DNA from: Heyndrickxia acidicola
Lineage (GTDB): Bacteria > Bacillota > Bacilli > Bacillales > Bacillaceae_C
Assembly: GCF_001636425.1 (NCBI RefSeq)
Contig: NZ_KV440953.1
Location: 2,771,792-2,835,791, forward strand
Reading direction: 5' to 3'
Length of the DNA: 64,000 bases
Of the stretch, positions 56,539 to 64,000 are shown in pieces; the first letter of the stretch is position 1, and every line of letters starts with the position of its first letter. The notes beneath the pieces were generated by a model. That model saw only the letters and a list, made by a program, of their open reading frames with translations, made no database searches and had not been told where the DNA came from. The position numbers and the translations under genes were made by a program.

Positions 56539-56572
56539 AAAAAAGCCTGCACAAATTAAACTGCAGGCTTTT
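56539..56572 (-). terminator. terminator of yfkM
   Basis: AAGCCTGCA (56543-56551) and TGCAGGCTT (56562-56570) pair perfectly; TTTTTTG follows on the minus strand. Confidence 0.88.
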
Positions 56573-56599
56573 CGTTGTGTAAAACAATCGAAAGTTACA

Positions 56600-57118
56600 T
56601 TAGGCTTCTAGAAGCTTTAGGGATTCACGCGTAAAGGCAGGAATATCATCTGGATTTCGGCTCGTCACCAGTTGGTTATTGCATACCACGACTTCCTGGT
56701 CCTTAACGTTTGCCCCAGCATTTTCAAGATCGACCAATATGGATGTGTAGCCAGTCGCATTTCTGCCTTCTAATGTTTTGGCCGTGATTAATAGCTGAGG
56801 GCCATGACATATAGCAAAAACGGGTTTTTTGTCATCCATAAATTTCTTTGCGAATTGTACAAACCGGTCGTCTGCACGAAGCTGGTCTGGTGAGAAGCCT
56901 CCAGGAATAAACAATGCATCAAAATCATCCGGATTAACATCGTCAATGGATTTATTAATGGTTACTTTCGCTTCTCCCTGCTTGCCGGCCACCGTTTTCC
57001 CAGCTTCTTTTTCAATTGTCACAACTTCATGGCCGGCTTCCTTATACGCTTTTGCCGGTTCAGTATATTCTACATCCTCAAACATTTCGGTAATTACAGT
57101 AGCTATCTTTTTGCCCAT
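56600..57118 (-). CDS. yfkM: DJ-1/PfpI-family general stress protein (YfkM)
   Basis: A 172-residue DJ-1/PfpI protein, the length of B. subtilis YfkM. The nucleophile Cys104 sits in FAICHGPQ with an acidic residue in EMFEDVEYTEP and FIPGGFSPD. Related proteins act as deglycases or proteases and protect against carbonyl stress. The start at 57118 follows AAAGGAG at 9 nt; the long upstream frame covers the promoter region and is not used. Confidence 0.92.
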   Translation of the reverse strand: MGKKIATVITEMFEDVEYTEPAKAYKEAGHEVVTIEKEAGKTVAGKQGEAKVTINKSIDDVNPDDFDALFIPGGFSPDQLRADDRFVQFAKKFMDDKKPVFAICHGPQLLITAKTLEGRNATGYTSILVDLENAGANVKDQEVVVCNNQLVTSRNPDDIPAFTRESLKLLEA

Positions 57119-57524
57119 ATTACTGCATCTCCTTTTACGTATAAGTATAATTTTAATCACATGTACAATGTTTCCCCATTTTTTGATAACAAAACCTTTT
57201 TGTACCCCTATTCCCTGAAATTCCGTTCTCATTTCCCCTGTAACATTCGATGGATGAATAGGATTTATCATGGAAATTTCAAATTTTTGTTTGCCCAGGC
57301 ACTAAATTTCCCGAGAAATATTTTATTTTGTAGAATAAAAGTGTCCAGCAATGAAAGAACTTCTGAGAAAAAATAACATTATTAGACATACCTATCCTGA
57401 TTGCTTAGAAGCCATATTAACTGGTGCCTTCTGCAACAACGTCTACAGATATAAGTTTCCGTCTATGAATAAAAGAAATAAAAAAATAAATGATGTGAAA
57501 ATTCCACCCGTTGGAGGTTTTATA
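57119..57524. other. 406-bp divergent region between yfkM and the acetyltransferase
   Basis: No gene with its own ribosome binding site. A 58-codon frame in front of the acetyltransferase is an upstream extension without support. Likely promoters for both genes lie here. Confidence 0.4.
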
Positions 57525-58316
57525 ATGAAGGAGTTAAACGAATTATTCCGCAAGCGAATTGGTTTTCCAAAGAACCAGACTATCATCTTTGATACATTAG
57601 ACCAAATTCTTACACTCACAGCTGCCAGTTTTCCCTTTGAAAATCTATGTATCTTCTCCAACCAAATACAGGCTATTACAGAAGAAAGTTTAATTAAAAA
57701 GCTTCTTAGGAGAAGTGAAGGCGGCCTTTGTTATGAATTAAATTCTTTGTTTTTCCTCTTTTTAAAGGAAAATAGTTTTGATGTTACTTTAGTACCGGGA
57801 ATTGTCTATGACCATCATGCAGAGGATTGGAGCGCAATAGGAAAAACTCACGTATGCATTCTGCTAAAGCATCAAGGTAATGATTATCTGATTGATACTG
57901 GGTTTGGCGGCAACCTCCCTTTAAAGCCCGTTTCATTAAAGGGTGCCCGCATTGAATCTGCGAATGGGGAGTTTCAAATAAAAAAACGTAATGGTGCCGA
58001 CGAAGAATATGTTTTATATATGAAATTAAAGTATAAACATTCTGAGTGGAAGCAGGGATACACCTTTTTTCCAGCGTCTCCGATAAAAAAACTGTCAGAT
58101 TTAGATGCTGTACAAAGAAAAATTGTTGAAAGCACTGATTCTCCTTTTAACAAGGTTCCTTTGCTCACTAAGCTTACGGCTGGCGGGAGTATAACACTAA
58201 CGCCAAGCTCCTTAACAGTGTGGAATAAAGGGGAAATGACGAAAAAAGAAATCGAAGGAATTGTTTTTAAAGATTGGGCCATCAAACACTTCCAATTGAA
58301 CACGGCTAAAAACTGA
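57525..58316 (+). CDS. arylamine N-acetyltransferase
   Basis: A 263-residue NAT enzyme. The catalytic triad Cys69 (EGGLCYELN), His109 (THVCIL) and Asp124 (LIDTGFGG) is intact. It transfers an acetyl group from acetyl-CoA to arylamines or arylhydrazines; the natural role is unknown. The ATG at 57525 follows GGAGG at ideal spacing, so the longer frame is rejected. Monocistronic, convergent with motB. Confidence 0.9.
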   Translation: MKELNELFRKRIGFPKNQTIIFDTLDQILTLTAASFPFENLCIFSNQIQAITEESLIKKLLRRSEGGLCYELNSLFFLFLKENSFDVTLVPGIVYDHHAEDWSAIGKTHVCILLKHQGNDYLIDTGFGGNLPLKPVSLKGARIESANGEFQIKKRNGADEEYVLYMKLKYKHSEWKQGYTFFPASPIKKLSDLDAVQRKIVESTDSPFNKVPLLTKLTAGGSITLTPSSLTVWNKGEMTKKEIEGIVFKDWAIKHFQLNTAKN

Positions 58317-58356
58317 GGTATTTTCTTGAAGATATACGAAGAATCCTGATAAAGGC

Positions 58357-58395
58357 AAAAAACCTGCGTAAGCTAAATGCTTATGCAGGTTTTTA
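58357..58395. terminator. bidirectional terminator between NAT and motB
   Basis: AAAAACCTGCGTAAGC and GCTTATGCAGGTTTTT pair with one G-T, between convergent genes. Confidence 0.85.
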
Positions 58396-59196
58396 ATTGG
58401 CTGGACTTTTACCGCGAGGCAGAATCAGCACTTCCACACGCCGATTAGCAGCTCTGCCTTCTGGAGTACTGTTGTCAGCAACTGGCTGATACTCACCGAA
58501 TCCCCTTACACTAAAGTATTGGGGATTTAACTGTTTATTTTCTAACAATAGTTTCATAAAGTTTAAAGCTCTCATGACACTTAATTCCCAGTTAGATTGG
58601 AATTTTGAATTTTGGATTGGAACATTATCCGTATGCCCGCTGATAATAATATTGCGTGGAGGGTCCATCACTAGCAAATTAGAAACCTCTTTAGCCGTCT
58701 TTATATCCTGTGGCCTTACTGTGGCCTGTCCTGATGCAAACAAGACATTATCTCTAATCGTCAATAGCAAGCCTTCATCTGTTAGTTTAGTAGAAAACTT
58801 TCCTTGCAGATTGTTTTTCTGAATATATGCATCTACCCTTGATTGGGTATCCTGCAGCTGCTGGTAGTCTATTGACTTCATTTTTTGCAGCTGTTTCGCT
58901 TCAGCAGAAGGGTTTTTCATATTATTTTGCTGCTTTATTAAAATTTCACCATTGCTCGTTGTATCATTTTGGTCGACAGGTGCCGGTTTTGTATAGTCCA
59001 GTACCCCTGTGCCTCCTGTAAATATACCATTGAACACCTTGGAAAATTCCTGAAATTTTTTCGCATCCACCGAGCTCATCGCAAAAAGGACAACGAACAA
59101 AGCAAGAAGGAGCGTTAAAATATCTGCATAGGGGATAAGCCAGGATTCATCAGTATGAAACTCATCTTTCTTTTTCTTTCGCCTGTTCCTACTCAT
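58393..59196 (-). CDS. motB: flagellar stator protein MotB
   Basis: A 267-residue stator subunit. A single N-terminal helix carries the proton-binding Asp25 (PYADILTLLLALFVVLF); an OmpA-like peptidoglycan-binding domain fills the C-terminal half (SGHTDNVPIQNSKFQSNWELS and VRGFGEYQPV). It anchors the stator to the cell wall. The sequence is nearer to the H+-type MotB than to MotS. It overlaps motA by 8 nt. Confidence 0.95.
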   Translation of the reverse strand: MSRNRRKKKKDEFHTDESWLIPYADILTLLLALFVVLFAMSSVDAKKFQEFSKVFNGIFTGGTGVLDYTKPAPVDQNDTTSNGEILIKQQNNMKNPSAEAKQLQKMKSIDYQQLQDTQSRVDAYIQKNNLQGKFSTKLTDEGLLLTIRDNVLFASGQATVRPQDIKTAKEVSNLLVMDPPRNIIISGHTDNVPIQNSKFQSNWELSVMRALNFMKLLLENKQLNPQYFSVRGFGEYQPVADNSTPEGRAANRRVEVLILPRGKSPAN

Positions 59197-59986
59197 TGAT
59201 CATGACGCCGCTTTCCTCCATAATCGATTTCCGTTCTTCAGCGGGCAGATAGGATGCCAGTTTTTGTTCGATTACACGCGGCGATTCTCCTGCGAGTATG
59301 GAAAGAATACCCTCAAGCATCATCTCTTTAACCTTTGATTCCTGCTTGGATTTCCGCTTTAGCTTATTGGCAAATGGATGCCAGAGGACATAACCAGTAA
59401 AAATCCCCAGCATTGTGGCAATGAAGGCTGAAGAAATCGCCTTTCCGATTTCAGCTACATCTGACATATCCTTAAGTGCGGCAATCAGCCCTAATACAGC
59501 CCCAAGTACACCCAGAGTCGGTGCATATGTTCCTGCCTGAGAAAAAATTGCCGCACCAGCTTCATGTCTTTCTTCCATTGCATCTATTTCCTCACCTAAC
59601 ACATCACGGATGTAATCTGCACTTTGGCCATCAACCGCTAAGCTCAATCCGTTTCTTAAAAAGGGATCATCCACTTCGTCGATTTTTGTTTCCAATGCAA
59701 GCAGTCCTTCTTTTCTTGCAAGCTGTGCCCATTCAGAAAAGAATTCAATTAAGTTTTTGGGTTCCACTAATTTTTGTTCTGTAAAAAGGATTTTAAATAG
59801 CTTTGGCACTTTTTTAATTTCGCTGGTCGGAAAAGCAATTGTTACTGTAGCAATGGTTCCAAGAATGATAATAAGGAATGCAGCAGGGGCGTTTACAATT
59901 GCCAGTAACGGCACACCCTTAAGGACCATTCCTACGCCTATTGCAATAAATCCTAGTATTAGACCGATAATCGATGTTTTATCCAT
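59189..59986 (-). CDS. motA: flagellar stator protein MotA
   Basis: A 265-residue protein with four membrane helices. Cytoplasmic loop with charged residues that touch FliG (EGLLALETKIDEVDDPFLRNG); Pro residues in TYAPTLGVLGAVLGL are family marks. It forms the proton channel with MotB. The ATG at 59986 has AAGGTGG upstream; the 12-residue upstream extension is not used. Confidence 0.95.
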   Translation of the reverse strand: MDKTSIIGLILGFIAIGVGMVLKGVPLLAIVNAPAAFLIIILGTIATVTIAFPTSEIKKVPKLFKILFTEQKLVEPKNLIEFFSEWAQLARKEGLLALETKIDEVDDPFLRNGLSLAVDGQSADYIRDVLGEEIDAMEERHEAGAAIFSQAGTYAPTLGVLGAVLGLIAALKDMSDVAEIGKAISSAFIATMLGIFTGYVLWHPFANKLKRKSKQESKVKEMMLEGILSILAGESPRVIEQKLASYLPAEERKSIMEESGVMINE

Positions 59987-60086
59987 ATTTTCCACCTTAC
60001 AATTGCATTCTTCTTCCCACATTATATCGGCTTAAAAAGGACAATATTTAGTGGCACCCTGAAAAATCAACAGGGCTAAATAGAAG

Positions 60087-60458
60087 TCAAAGAAATTTTT
60101 TCTCAATTTTCTGTTCATAATTTTTAAAGACTGAGGAATTCGTATTAATTCTTTTTTTGGAAAGCATTTGATTGTAATTTAACAGCTTCTGAGTAAGCTG
60201 ATTTTTCAGCCCCTCCTTTTCTGTCTCGTCTTTTGTATGTTTAATCAAATCCTCGATTGTCATCAGTTCTTGTTTTAAATTCGCTTCTTCCGGAGAGTAG
60301 CCGGCATTTCTCATTAATCTGTAAGCCATGCGCAATTCCTCTGGAATCCCAGCTAAATCATCCTTCGGAAGCGGTTTTCCCAAACCAGGCAAATTGTCAA
60401 ATTCTCCATTTTCCTGAGCTTGCTTAATTCGTTCTTCTGAAAGTCTGAAAAAATCCAT
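60087..60458 (-). CDS. DUF1992 (DnaJC28-like) protein
   Basis: A 123-residue protein. The opening FFRLSEERIKQAQENGEFDNLPGLGKPLP is the DUF1992 signature, also found in DnaJC28-type proteins, here without a J domain. Function unknown. AAAGGATG ribosome binding site. It lies upstream of motAB on the same strand but with a gap of about 100 bp. Confidence 0.88.
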   Translation of the reverse strand: MDFFRLSEERIKQAQENGEFDNLPGLGKPLPKDDLAGIPEELRMAYRLMRNAGYSPEEANLKQELMTIEDLIKHTKDETEKEGLKNQLTQKLLNYNQMLSKKRINTNSSVFKNYEQKIEKKFL

Positions 60459-60619
60459 ATTTTAATCATCCTTTCCAATTATATATCTTTATTATATCGA
60501 AATTCACATATAAATCCTTTTTGTTCCGCCTTTTAAAAGTGACAAAATTCCAACAATGGTATTTTCAAGCAGATGTTATCCGCTTTATTCTCTATATTAT
60601 ATTTGACATTATTTTACTT

Positions 60620-60722
60620 GGCTTTGTTAAACGATACTGTTGTTTTTTAGCTCCTTCGTGTGAAAACGCCGTTTAACACGCCTTTCAGCACAGCAGAAAG
60701 ATTACAGTAAAAGAACCAAAAA
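60620..60722. repeat. palindromic MITE-like repeat, copy D (truncated right end)
   Basis: Starts GGCTTTGTTAAACGATACTGTTG and shares TTTTTTAGCTC, TTCGTGTGAAAACG, CCTTTCAGCACAGCAG and TTACAGTAAAAGAA with copies A-C. The right terminus is missing. The remaining gap 60459-60818 shows no other feature. Confidence 0.7.
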
Positions 60723-60818
60723 CCTAATTCATATAAAGGATGCTGTATCTTTTTCCGCGGGATATTTCCTCTCTTTAAGGGAAATCTATTCGATATAAAC
60801 AGACAAGGAGGAAATTGT

Positions 60819-60980
60819 ATGTCAAGAGGCACAGAATTTAACCATAAAAGAAAAGGACACCCTGGTGACTTCCCAAAGAATAGCGTGACAGAAAAACACA
60901 CCACGGAAGCCCAGGAGGATGAAGAACTAATTGTGGTCCAGGAAGCATTCAAAAATCGAATCGAGCAAGACGAAGCATAG
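60819..60980 (+). CDS. small charged protein, 53 aa
   Basis: A short gene with ideal AAGGAGG before ATG. The product MSRGTEFNHKRKGHPGDFPK... is hydrophilic, basic at the start and acidic at the end. No domain is recognised; similar small hydrophilic proteins of Bacillus are often spore-associated, which is only a guess. It stands alone with a hairpin (60988-61009) behind it. Confidence 0.6.
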   Translation: MSRGTEFNHKRKGHPGDFPKNSVTEKHTTEAQEDEELIVVQEAFKNRIEQDEA

Positions 60981-60987
60981 CACAAAA

Positions 60988-61017
60988 GGGGCTGACAATA
61001 ATCAGCCCCATACTTTA
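60988..61017 (+). terminator. terminator of the 53-aa gene
   Basis: GGGGCTGA and TCAGCCCC form a perfect stem with 6-nt loop, 7 nt behind the stop codon; the T run after it is weak (ATACTTTATTT). Confidence 0.7.
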
Positions 61018-61023
61018 TTTCAC

Positions 61024-61080
61024 TAAAGGGGTTAGACTCCTTTAGCGCTTTAACTCATTGAAGGAGTCTGACCCCTTTTT
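61024..61080. repeat. GGGGTxTGACCCC-type repeat pair, also a terminator for hmp
   Basis: AAAGGGGTTAGACTCCTTT and AAGGAGTCTGACCCCTTTTT are inversely complementary around a 17-nt loop, 12 nt after the hmp stop. The same motif family forms the 35-bp array at 37421. Confidence 0.75.
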
Positions 61081-61092
61081 CACTCTATTGTA

Positions 61093-62310
61093 TTACTGCT
61101 TTACAGCATGAACATTTAAATCTACTGCAGGACCAAAGAATTCATAACGGATATTCTCTTCCTTAACTCCTATTTCCGTTAACATTTGAACAACATTTTG
61201 CAAGAATGGTACAGGACCGCAAATGTAGCAAACAGATTTCTTGTTAACGATGTGCTCAAGATATTGTTTGGTTAAATAGCCCTCAAAATGATGACTGCCG
61301 CTTTCATCAATCGGTTTTTCATATCCGAAATAAACATGGCCGTTATCAAGCTTTCGGATATGTGATAACACCTCATCCCTTAAAGCATGAAATTCCTCGT
61401 TTCTTGCTGCATGGACAAACGTAACATCACGTTTAGAGTCTTGATTAGCTAGTGTTTCAAGCATGCTGACCATCGGAGTTAAACCCACTCCGCCGCTTAG
61501 GAGAACAATAGGAGCCTTTTCCTCTGTATTGAGAGTGAAAATACCTGCAGGGGCACTAATTTCAATCTTGTCTCCTTCATTCAAATAATCGTGAAGATAA
61601 TTGGACACCTTGCCGTTTGGCTCCCGATCCGCTTCCCGTTTTACAGAAATTCTGTAATAATCATGACCCGGAGCACAGGATAAGCTGTATTGGCGGTTAA
61701 GAATAAAAGTTTCACCAGGTATTTTTACTTTTACTGTAATGTATTGGCCTGGTAAAAATTGGGGTACACCCATTCCGTCACTTGGTTTCAAATAGAAGGA
61801 TGTAATGACTTTGCTCTCAACGACCTTCTTTGCCACAGTAAATTCCTTGAAACCGCTCCACCCGTTTTCTTGCCTTTCCGCTTCATTGTACATTCCTTTT
61901 TCCACATCAATAAAAGCTTGTGCTATGGCATCATATGCTTCTGACCATGCATTAATAATCTCATCAGTGGCAGCATCTCCAAGGACCTCTTTGATAGCCT
62001 TTAATAAGAATTCCCCTACAATTGGATAATGCTCAGGTTTAATGCCCAGCCCGCGGTGCTTGTGAGCAATTTGGACAACAACAGGCACAATTGCCTCCAG
62101 GTTATCGATGTACTGAGCTGCAGCTAATACTGTATTCGCTAAAGCTGTTTGCTGGCGGCCTTGTTTTTGATTTACGTGATTAAATATATTTAACAATTCA
62201 GGATGTGCTTCAAACATTCTTTTGTAAAATGTAGTAGTAATAGTTTTTCCATGGGCTTGCAAAGCAGGAACAGTAGATTTTACAATATCAATCGTCTTTT
62301 GAGATAACAT
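61093..62310 (-). CDS. hmp: flavohemoprotein Hmp (nitric oxide dioxygenase)
   Basis: A 405-residue flavohemoglobin. The globin domain (1-140) holds distal Tyr29 and Gln53 and proximal His85; the FAD domain has RQYSLS and the NAD domain GGVGLTPM, with YICGP near the end. It converts NO to nitrate with NADH and O2. A NsrR-type operator and sigma-A-like promoter precede it, and the nsrR gene lies 520 bp upstream in the opposite direction, as is usual for NO-response loci. Confidence 0.95.
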   Translation of the reverse strand: MLSQKTIDIVKSTVPALQAHGKTITTTFYKRMFEAHPELLNIFNHVNQKQGRQQTALANTVLAAAQYIDNLEAIVPVVVQIAHKHRGLGIKPEHYPIVGEFLLKAIKEVLGDAATDEIINAWSEAYDAIAQAFIDVEKGMYNEAERQENGWSGFKEFTVAKKVVESKVITSFYLKPSDGMGVPQFLPGQYITVKVKIPGETFILNRQYSLSCAPGHDYYRISVKREADREPNGKVSNYLHDYLNEGDKIEISAPAGIFTLNTEEKAPIVLLSGGVGLTPMVSMLETLANQDSKRDVTFVHAARNEEFHALRDEVLSHIRKLDNGHVYFGYEKPIDESGSHHFEGYLTKQYLEHIVNKKSVCYICGPVPFLQNVVQMLTEIGVKEENIRYEFFGPAVDLNVHAVKQ

Positions 62311-62333
62311 GTGAAAGTCTCCCTTTTTAAAAG

Positions 62334-62353
62334 AAGTATTTTAAATGCATCTT
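62334..62353 (-). promoter_or_regulatory. hmp: NsrR-type operator of hmp
   Basis: AAGTATTTTAAATGCATCTT is an imperfect dyad (GTATTT / AAATGC) like the NsrR sites of B. subtilis. It lies directly downstream of the -10 box. A second, degenerate half (TATTCTAAATACA) lies at 62384-62396. Confidence 0.65.
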
Positions 62354-62354
62354 T

Positions 62355-62383
62355 AGAATATACCCACACATTTTTAAAAGCAA
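62355..62383 (-). promoter_or_regulatory. hmp: hmp promoter (TTGCTT - 17 - TATTCT)
   Basis: On the minus strand TTGCTT (62378-62383) and TATTCT (62355-62360) are 17 bp apart, about 45 bp before the hmp start and beside the NsrR-type dyad. Confidence 0.55.
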
Positions 62384-62435
62384 TATTCTAAATACACCTT
62401 TTGAAAAGCTGTCACAATTTAGACGGTTTATGTAA

Positions 62436-62589
62436 GAAAAGCGCAAGCGCCTTGTTCATCGGCGTACGGGTTTCAGAGTCTTCGACTGAAATAAAGGAAA
62501 TACAGCGAGGCTGTTCACGAGCTGATGTTGACTTATCGTAGGGAGGAGACGGAGAAATCCGATAGCCGATAGGCGCTGGAGCTAGACAG
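62436..62589. repeat. ~155-bp repeat, tandem copy 1
   Basis: From GAAAAGCGCAAGCGCCTTG to GGCGCTGGAGCTAGACAG, nearly the same as copy 2 (62591) and as the one at 56342. The termini can pair as AGCGCC..ATCGGC with GCCGATAGGCGCT. Confidence 0.9.
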
Positions 62590-62590
62590 A

Positions 62591-62742
62591 GAAAAGCGCA
62601 AGCGCCTTGCTTATCGGCGTACGGAGTTCAGAGTCTTCGACTGAAATAAAGGAAATACAGCGAGGCTGTTCACGAGCTGATGTTGACTTATTGTAGGGAG
62701 GAGACCCAGAAATCCGCCAGCCGATAGGCGCTGGAGCTAGAC
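62591..62742. repeat. ~155-bp repeat, tandem copy 2
   Basis: Directly follows copy 1, sharing well over 90 percent of positions by eye. Together they add about 310 bp between hmp and nsrR. Beyond them, TATAAT at 62797 is a likely -10 element for nsrR. Confidence 0.9.
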
Positions 62743-62831
62743 AAATAATTTATTGAATAAAAAATTTTATACTTTCTGCTTATCCTAAAAAAAAGGTATA
62801 ATAAATTGCATACTCGTAAGAGGTGATCAAA

Positions 62832-63272
62832 ATGAGGTTAACCAATTATACTGACTACTCATTGAGAGTATTAATATATCTTGCAGCACAAGAGCCTTCA
62901 AAGCTTTCTAATATTAAAGAAATTGCCGAAACCTATGGTATTTCCAAAAATCATTTGATGAAAGTGACACATGAACTTGGGAAAATGGGAGTCGTTGAAA
63001 CCATAAGAGGACGAAATGGAGGCATCAAGCTTGCCCTTGCTCCAAAAGAGATCAATGTAGGAGCCATTGTCCGAAAAACGGAGGATGACTTTAGATTGGT
63101 AGAATGCTTTGACGGAAATGCTGAATCATGCTTGATTACACCGGTATGTGGACTTAGACATGCCTTAAATAAAGCATTAATGGCATATTTAAATGTGCTC
63201 GACCAATATACTCTTGCTGATTTAATTAAAAATCCAATTGCCTATCGTGAGCTTTTTCAGATGGGAAAATAA
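62832..63272 (+). CDS. nsrR: NO-sensing Rrf2-family repressor NsrR
   Basis: A 146-residue Rrf2 regulator. Winged HTH at residues 1-65 (TNYTDYSLRVLIYLA...SKNHLMKV) and the three cluster cysteines Cys92, Cys100 and Cys106, at the same positions as in B. subtilis NsrR. NO damages the [4Fe-4S] cluster and relieves repression of hmp and others. The ATG at 62832 follows AAGAGGTG; the earlier in-frame GTG overlaps that site. Confidence 0.92.
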   Translation: MRLTNYTDYSLRVLIYLAAQEPSKLSNIKEIAETYGISKNHLMKVTHELGKMGVVETIRGRNGGIKLALAPKEINVGAIVRKTEDDFRLVECFDGNAESCLITPVCGLRHALNKALMAYLNVLDQYTLADLIKNPIAYRELFQMGK

Positions 63273-63287
63273 ATTGATTTGGACTGA

Positions 63288-63328
63288 CCAGACCCCGGAG
63301 CAGAATGCAAACCGGGGTCTGGTCTTTT
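63288..63328 (+). terminator. terminator of nsrR
   Basis: CCAGACCCCGG (63288-63298) and CCGGGGTCTGG (63312-63322) are perfect arms, then TCTTTT. The following TTTAACAGTGCC (ends 63365) looks like a stray right end of the MITE-like family. Confidence 0.85.
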
Positions 63329-63385
63329 CCACATAGATTGTTGCTTGTAAAACTTTAACAGTGCCTTTTATAAAAAGGGACTATA

Positions 63386-64000
63386 CTATATTTGCTCCAC
63401 TTTTTCTTGCTGCTTTTTATACAGCACAATTTCTTCAAAGGATGCAGCAAAGTCCAAATTCTCATCAACGGAGTTGGGATCAGCCCATTCCATTTTAACA
63501 AACAGCTCAGCTGCGAGTTTTTCCCTGCTGCCGCCTTTGATTGCATTTTCCAAGGCAATCGTACTTTCAAAGATCTTTATCATCATTCTGGCTATTCTTT
63601 TACAATGATAGGCTTGCGCTTCTTCATTGGCAGACATGACATACTTACATATCTTTTCCAGGTGGATTAGACCGGCTGTTACAGGAGCACCTGCATCCTG
63701 AAGAAATCTTGGCATTGCAGAAATTCGTTTCCTCACTTCCTTGATAAAGAGCTCATGCCCATTGTATTTTTTCATCAGCCTTAAAACTTCTAATCCTAAT
63801 ATATTAGCTGTTCCTTCCCAAACGGTTAGTACCTGGGCATCACGTAAAAGCCGGGGTGTCACAAAATCCTCAATATATCCATTCCCTCCGTGAAGTTCAA
63901 TCGCCTCATGGGAAAAATGAATCGCCTGCTCAGCAGTTTCCATTTTTAACAATGCAATTAAAAGCCGGTTCATCGCTTTTTCCTCTTCTGTAGAGATGCC
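63386..64000 (-). CDS. acyl-CoA dehydrogenase, C-terminal part (AidB-like), runs off the window
   Basis: At least 204 residues of the C-terminal domains of an acyl-CoA dehydrogenase family protein; the N-terminal half lies beyond 64000. The block FSHEAIELHGGNGYIEDFVTPRLLRDAQVLTVWEGTANILGLEVLR includes the flavin-binding QxxGGxGY-equivalent and the WEGT motif. The extra C-terminal helical region is of the AidB type, which is linked to alkylation damage in E. coli. The open frame continues to the window edge; the ORF's internal ATG at 63973 is not the true start. Confidence 0.85.
   Translation of the reverse strand, partial: GISTEEEKAMNRLLIALLKMETAEQAIHFSHEAIELHGGNGYIEDFVTPRLLRDAQVLTVWEGTANILGLEVLRLMKKYNGHELFIKEVRKRISAMPRFLQDAGAPVTAGLIHLEKICKYVMSANEEAQAYHCKRIARMMIKIFESTIALENAIKGGSREKLAAELFVKMEWADPNSVDENLDFAASFEEIVLYKKQQEKVEQI

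Noticed and set aside
60647-60985. 112-codon minus-strand frame antisense to the 53-aa gene
   Set aside because: Its product is Ser/Cys-rich shadow sequence, and the plus-strand gene has an ideal ribosome binding site.

Overview
The window comes from the chromosome of a motile, endospore-forming member of the Bacillaceae. Supporting signs are a Bacillus-type 16S 5' end, GGAGG ribosome binding sites, spore genes (pdaA, yyaC, a gerAB-type permease), flagellar stator genes and CcpA- and NsrR-type sites. Gene order partly follows the yfj/yfk region of B. subtilis (yfjO-yfjP-pdaA, yfkAB-yfkD-chaA-yfkF, yfkH, yfkK, yfkM). The species cannot be fixed from the sequence alone.

Layout. 1-3.7 kb: the 5' end of a 16S rRNA gene on the minus strand with its promoter, a methyltransferase, a small DUF gene and a HemAT-like aerotaxis transducer that lacks the heme-ligating histidine. 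4-13 kb: a maltodextrin uptake and degradation cluster (mdxEFG, mdxR, a GH13 alpha-glucosidase, divergent nplT) with a CcpA cre site; three copies of a palindromic MITE-like repeat sit in its intergenic gaps. 13-23 kb: SLAP protein, Axe2-like acetylxylan esterase, tRNA-Leu(CAG), yyaC, a broken gerAB-type permease, an SDR, a formamidase fragment, VanZ, a three-cupredoxin multicopper oxidase and a quinone oxidoreductase. 23.2-31.1 kb: an AT-rich accessory island bounded by two oppositely oriented IS110 remnants. It holds small genes (membrane protein, 50-aa protein, Nudix, two methyltransferases, SDRs) separated by recurrent inverted-repeat/hairpin units that resemble cassette boundaries, and it contains a deletion-fusion of an SDR with a methyltransferase.

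31-48 kb: a core block with an RNA m5U methyltransferase, AlkA-like glycosylase, pdaA, a NERD nuclease-like gene preceded by 21-bp-phased TTGCAACA repeats, class I fumarase, a SE1561-type small protein, yfkAB, yfkD, chaA, yfkF, zosA, a FetAB-type ABC exporter, a 28-aa ORF, yfkH and yfkK. 48-64 kb: a second methionine aminopeptidase, a GT2 glycosyltransferase pair, a two-component system next to a linearmycin-resistance-type ABC transporter, yfkM, arylamine N-acetyltransferase, motAB, DUF1992, a 53-aa ORF, hmp with nsrR, and the end of an acyl-CoA dehydrogenase.

How the genes work together. MdxEFG import maltodextrins, which NplT and the GH13 glucosidase cut; MdxR and CcpA control this. Hmp detoxifies NO under NsrR, whose gene lies next door in the opposite orientation. 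MotAB drive the flagellum, and HemAT may feed an input signal to chemotaxis. Several families of short dispersed repeats fill the intergenic spaces and are the least explained part of the window.
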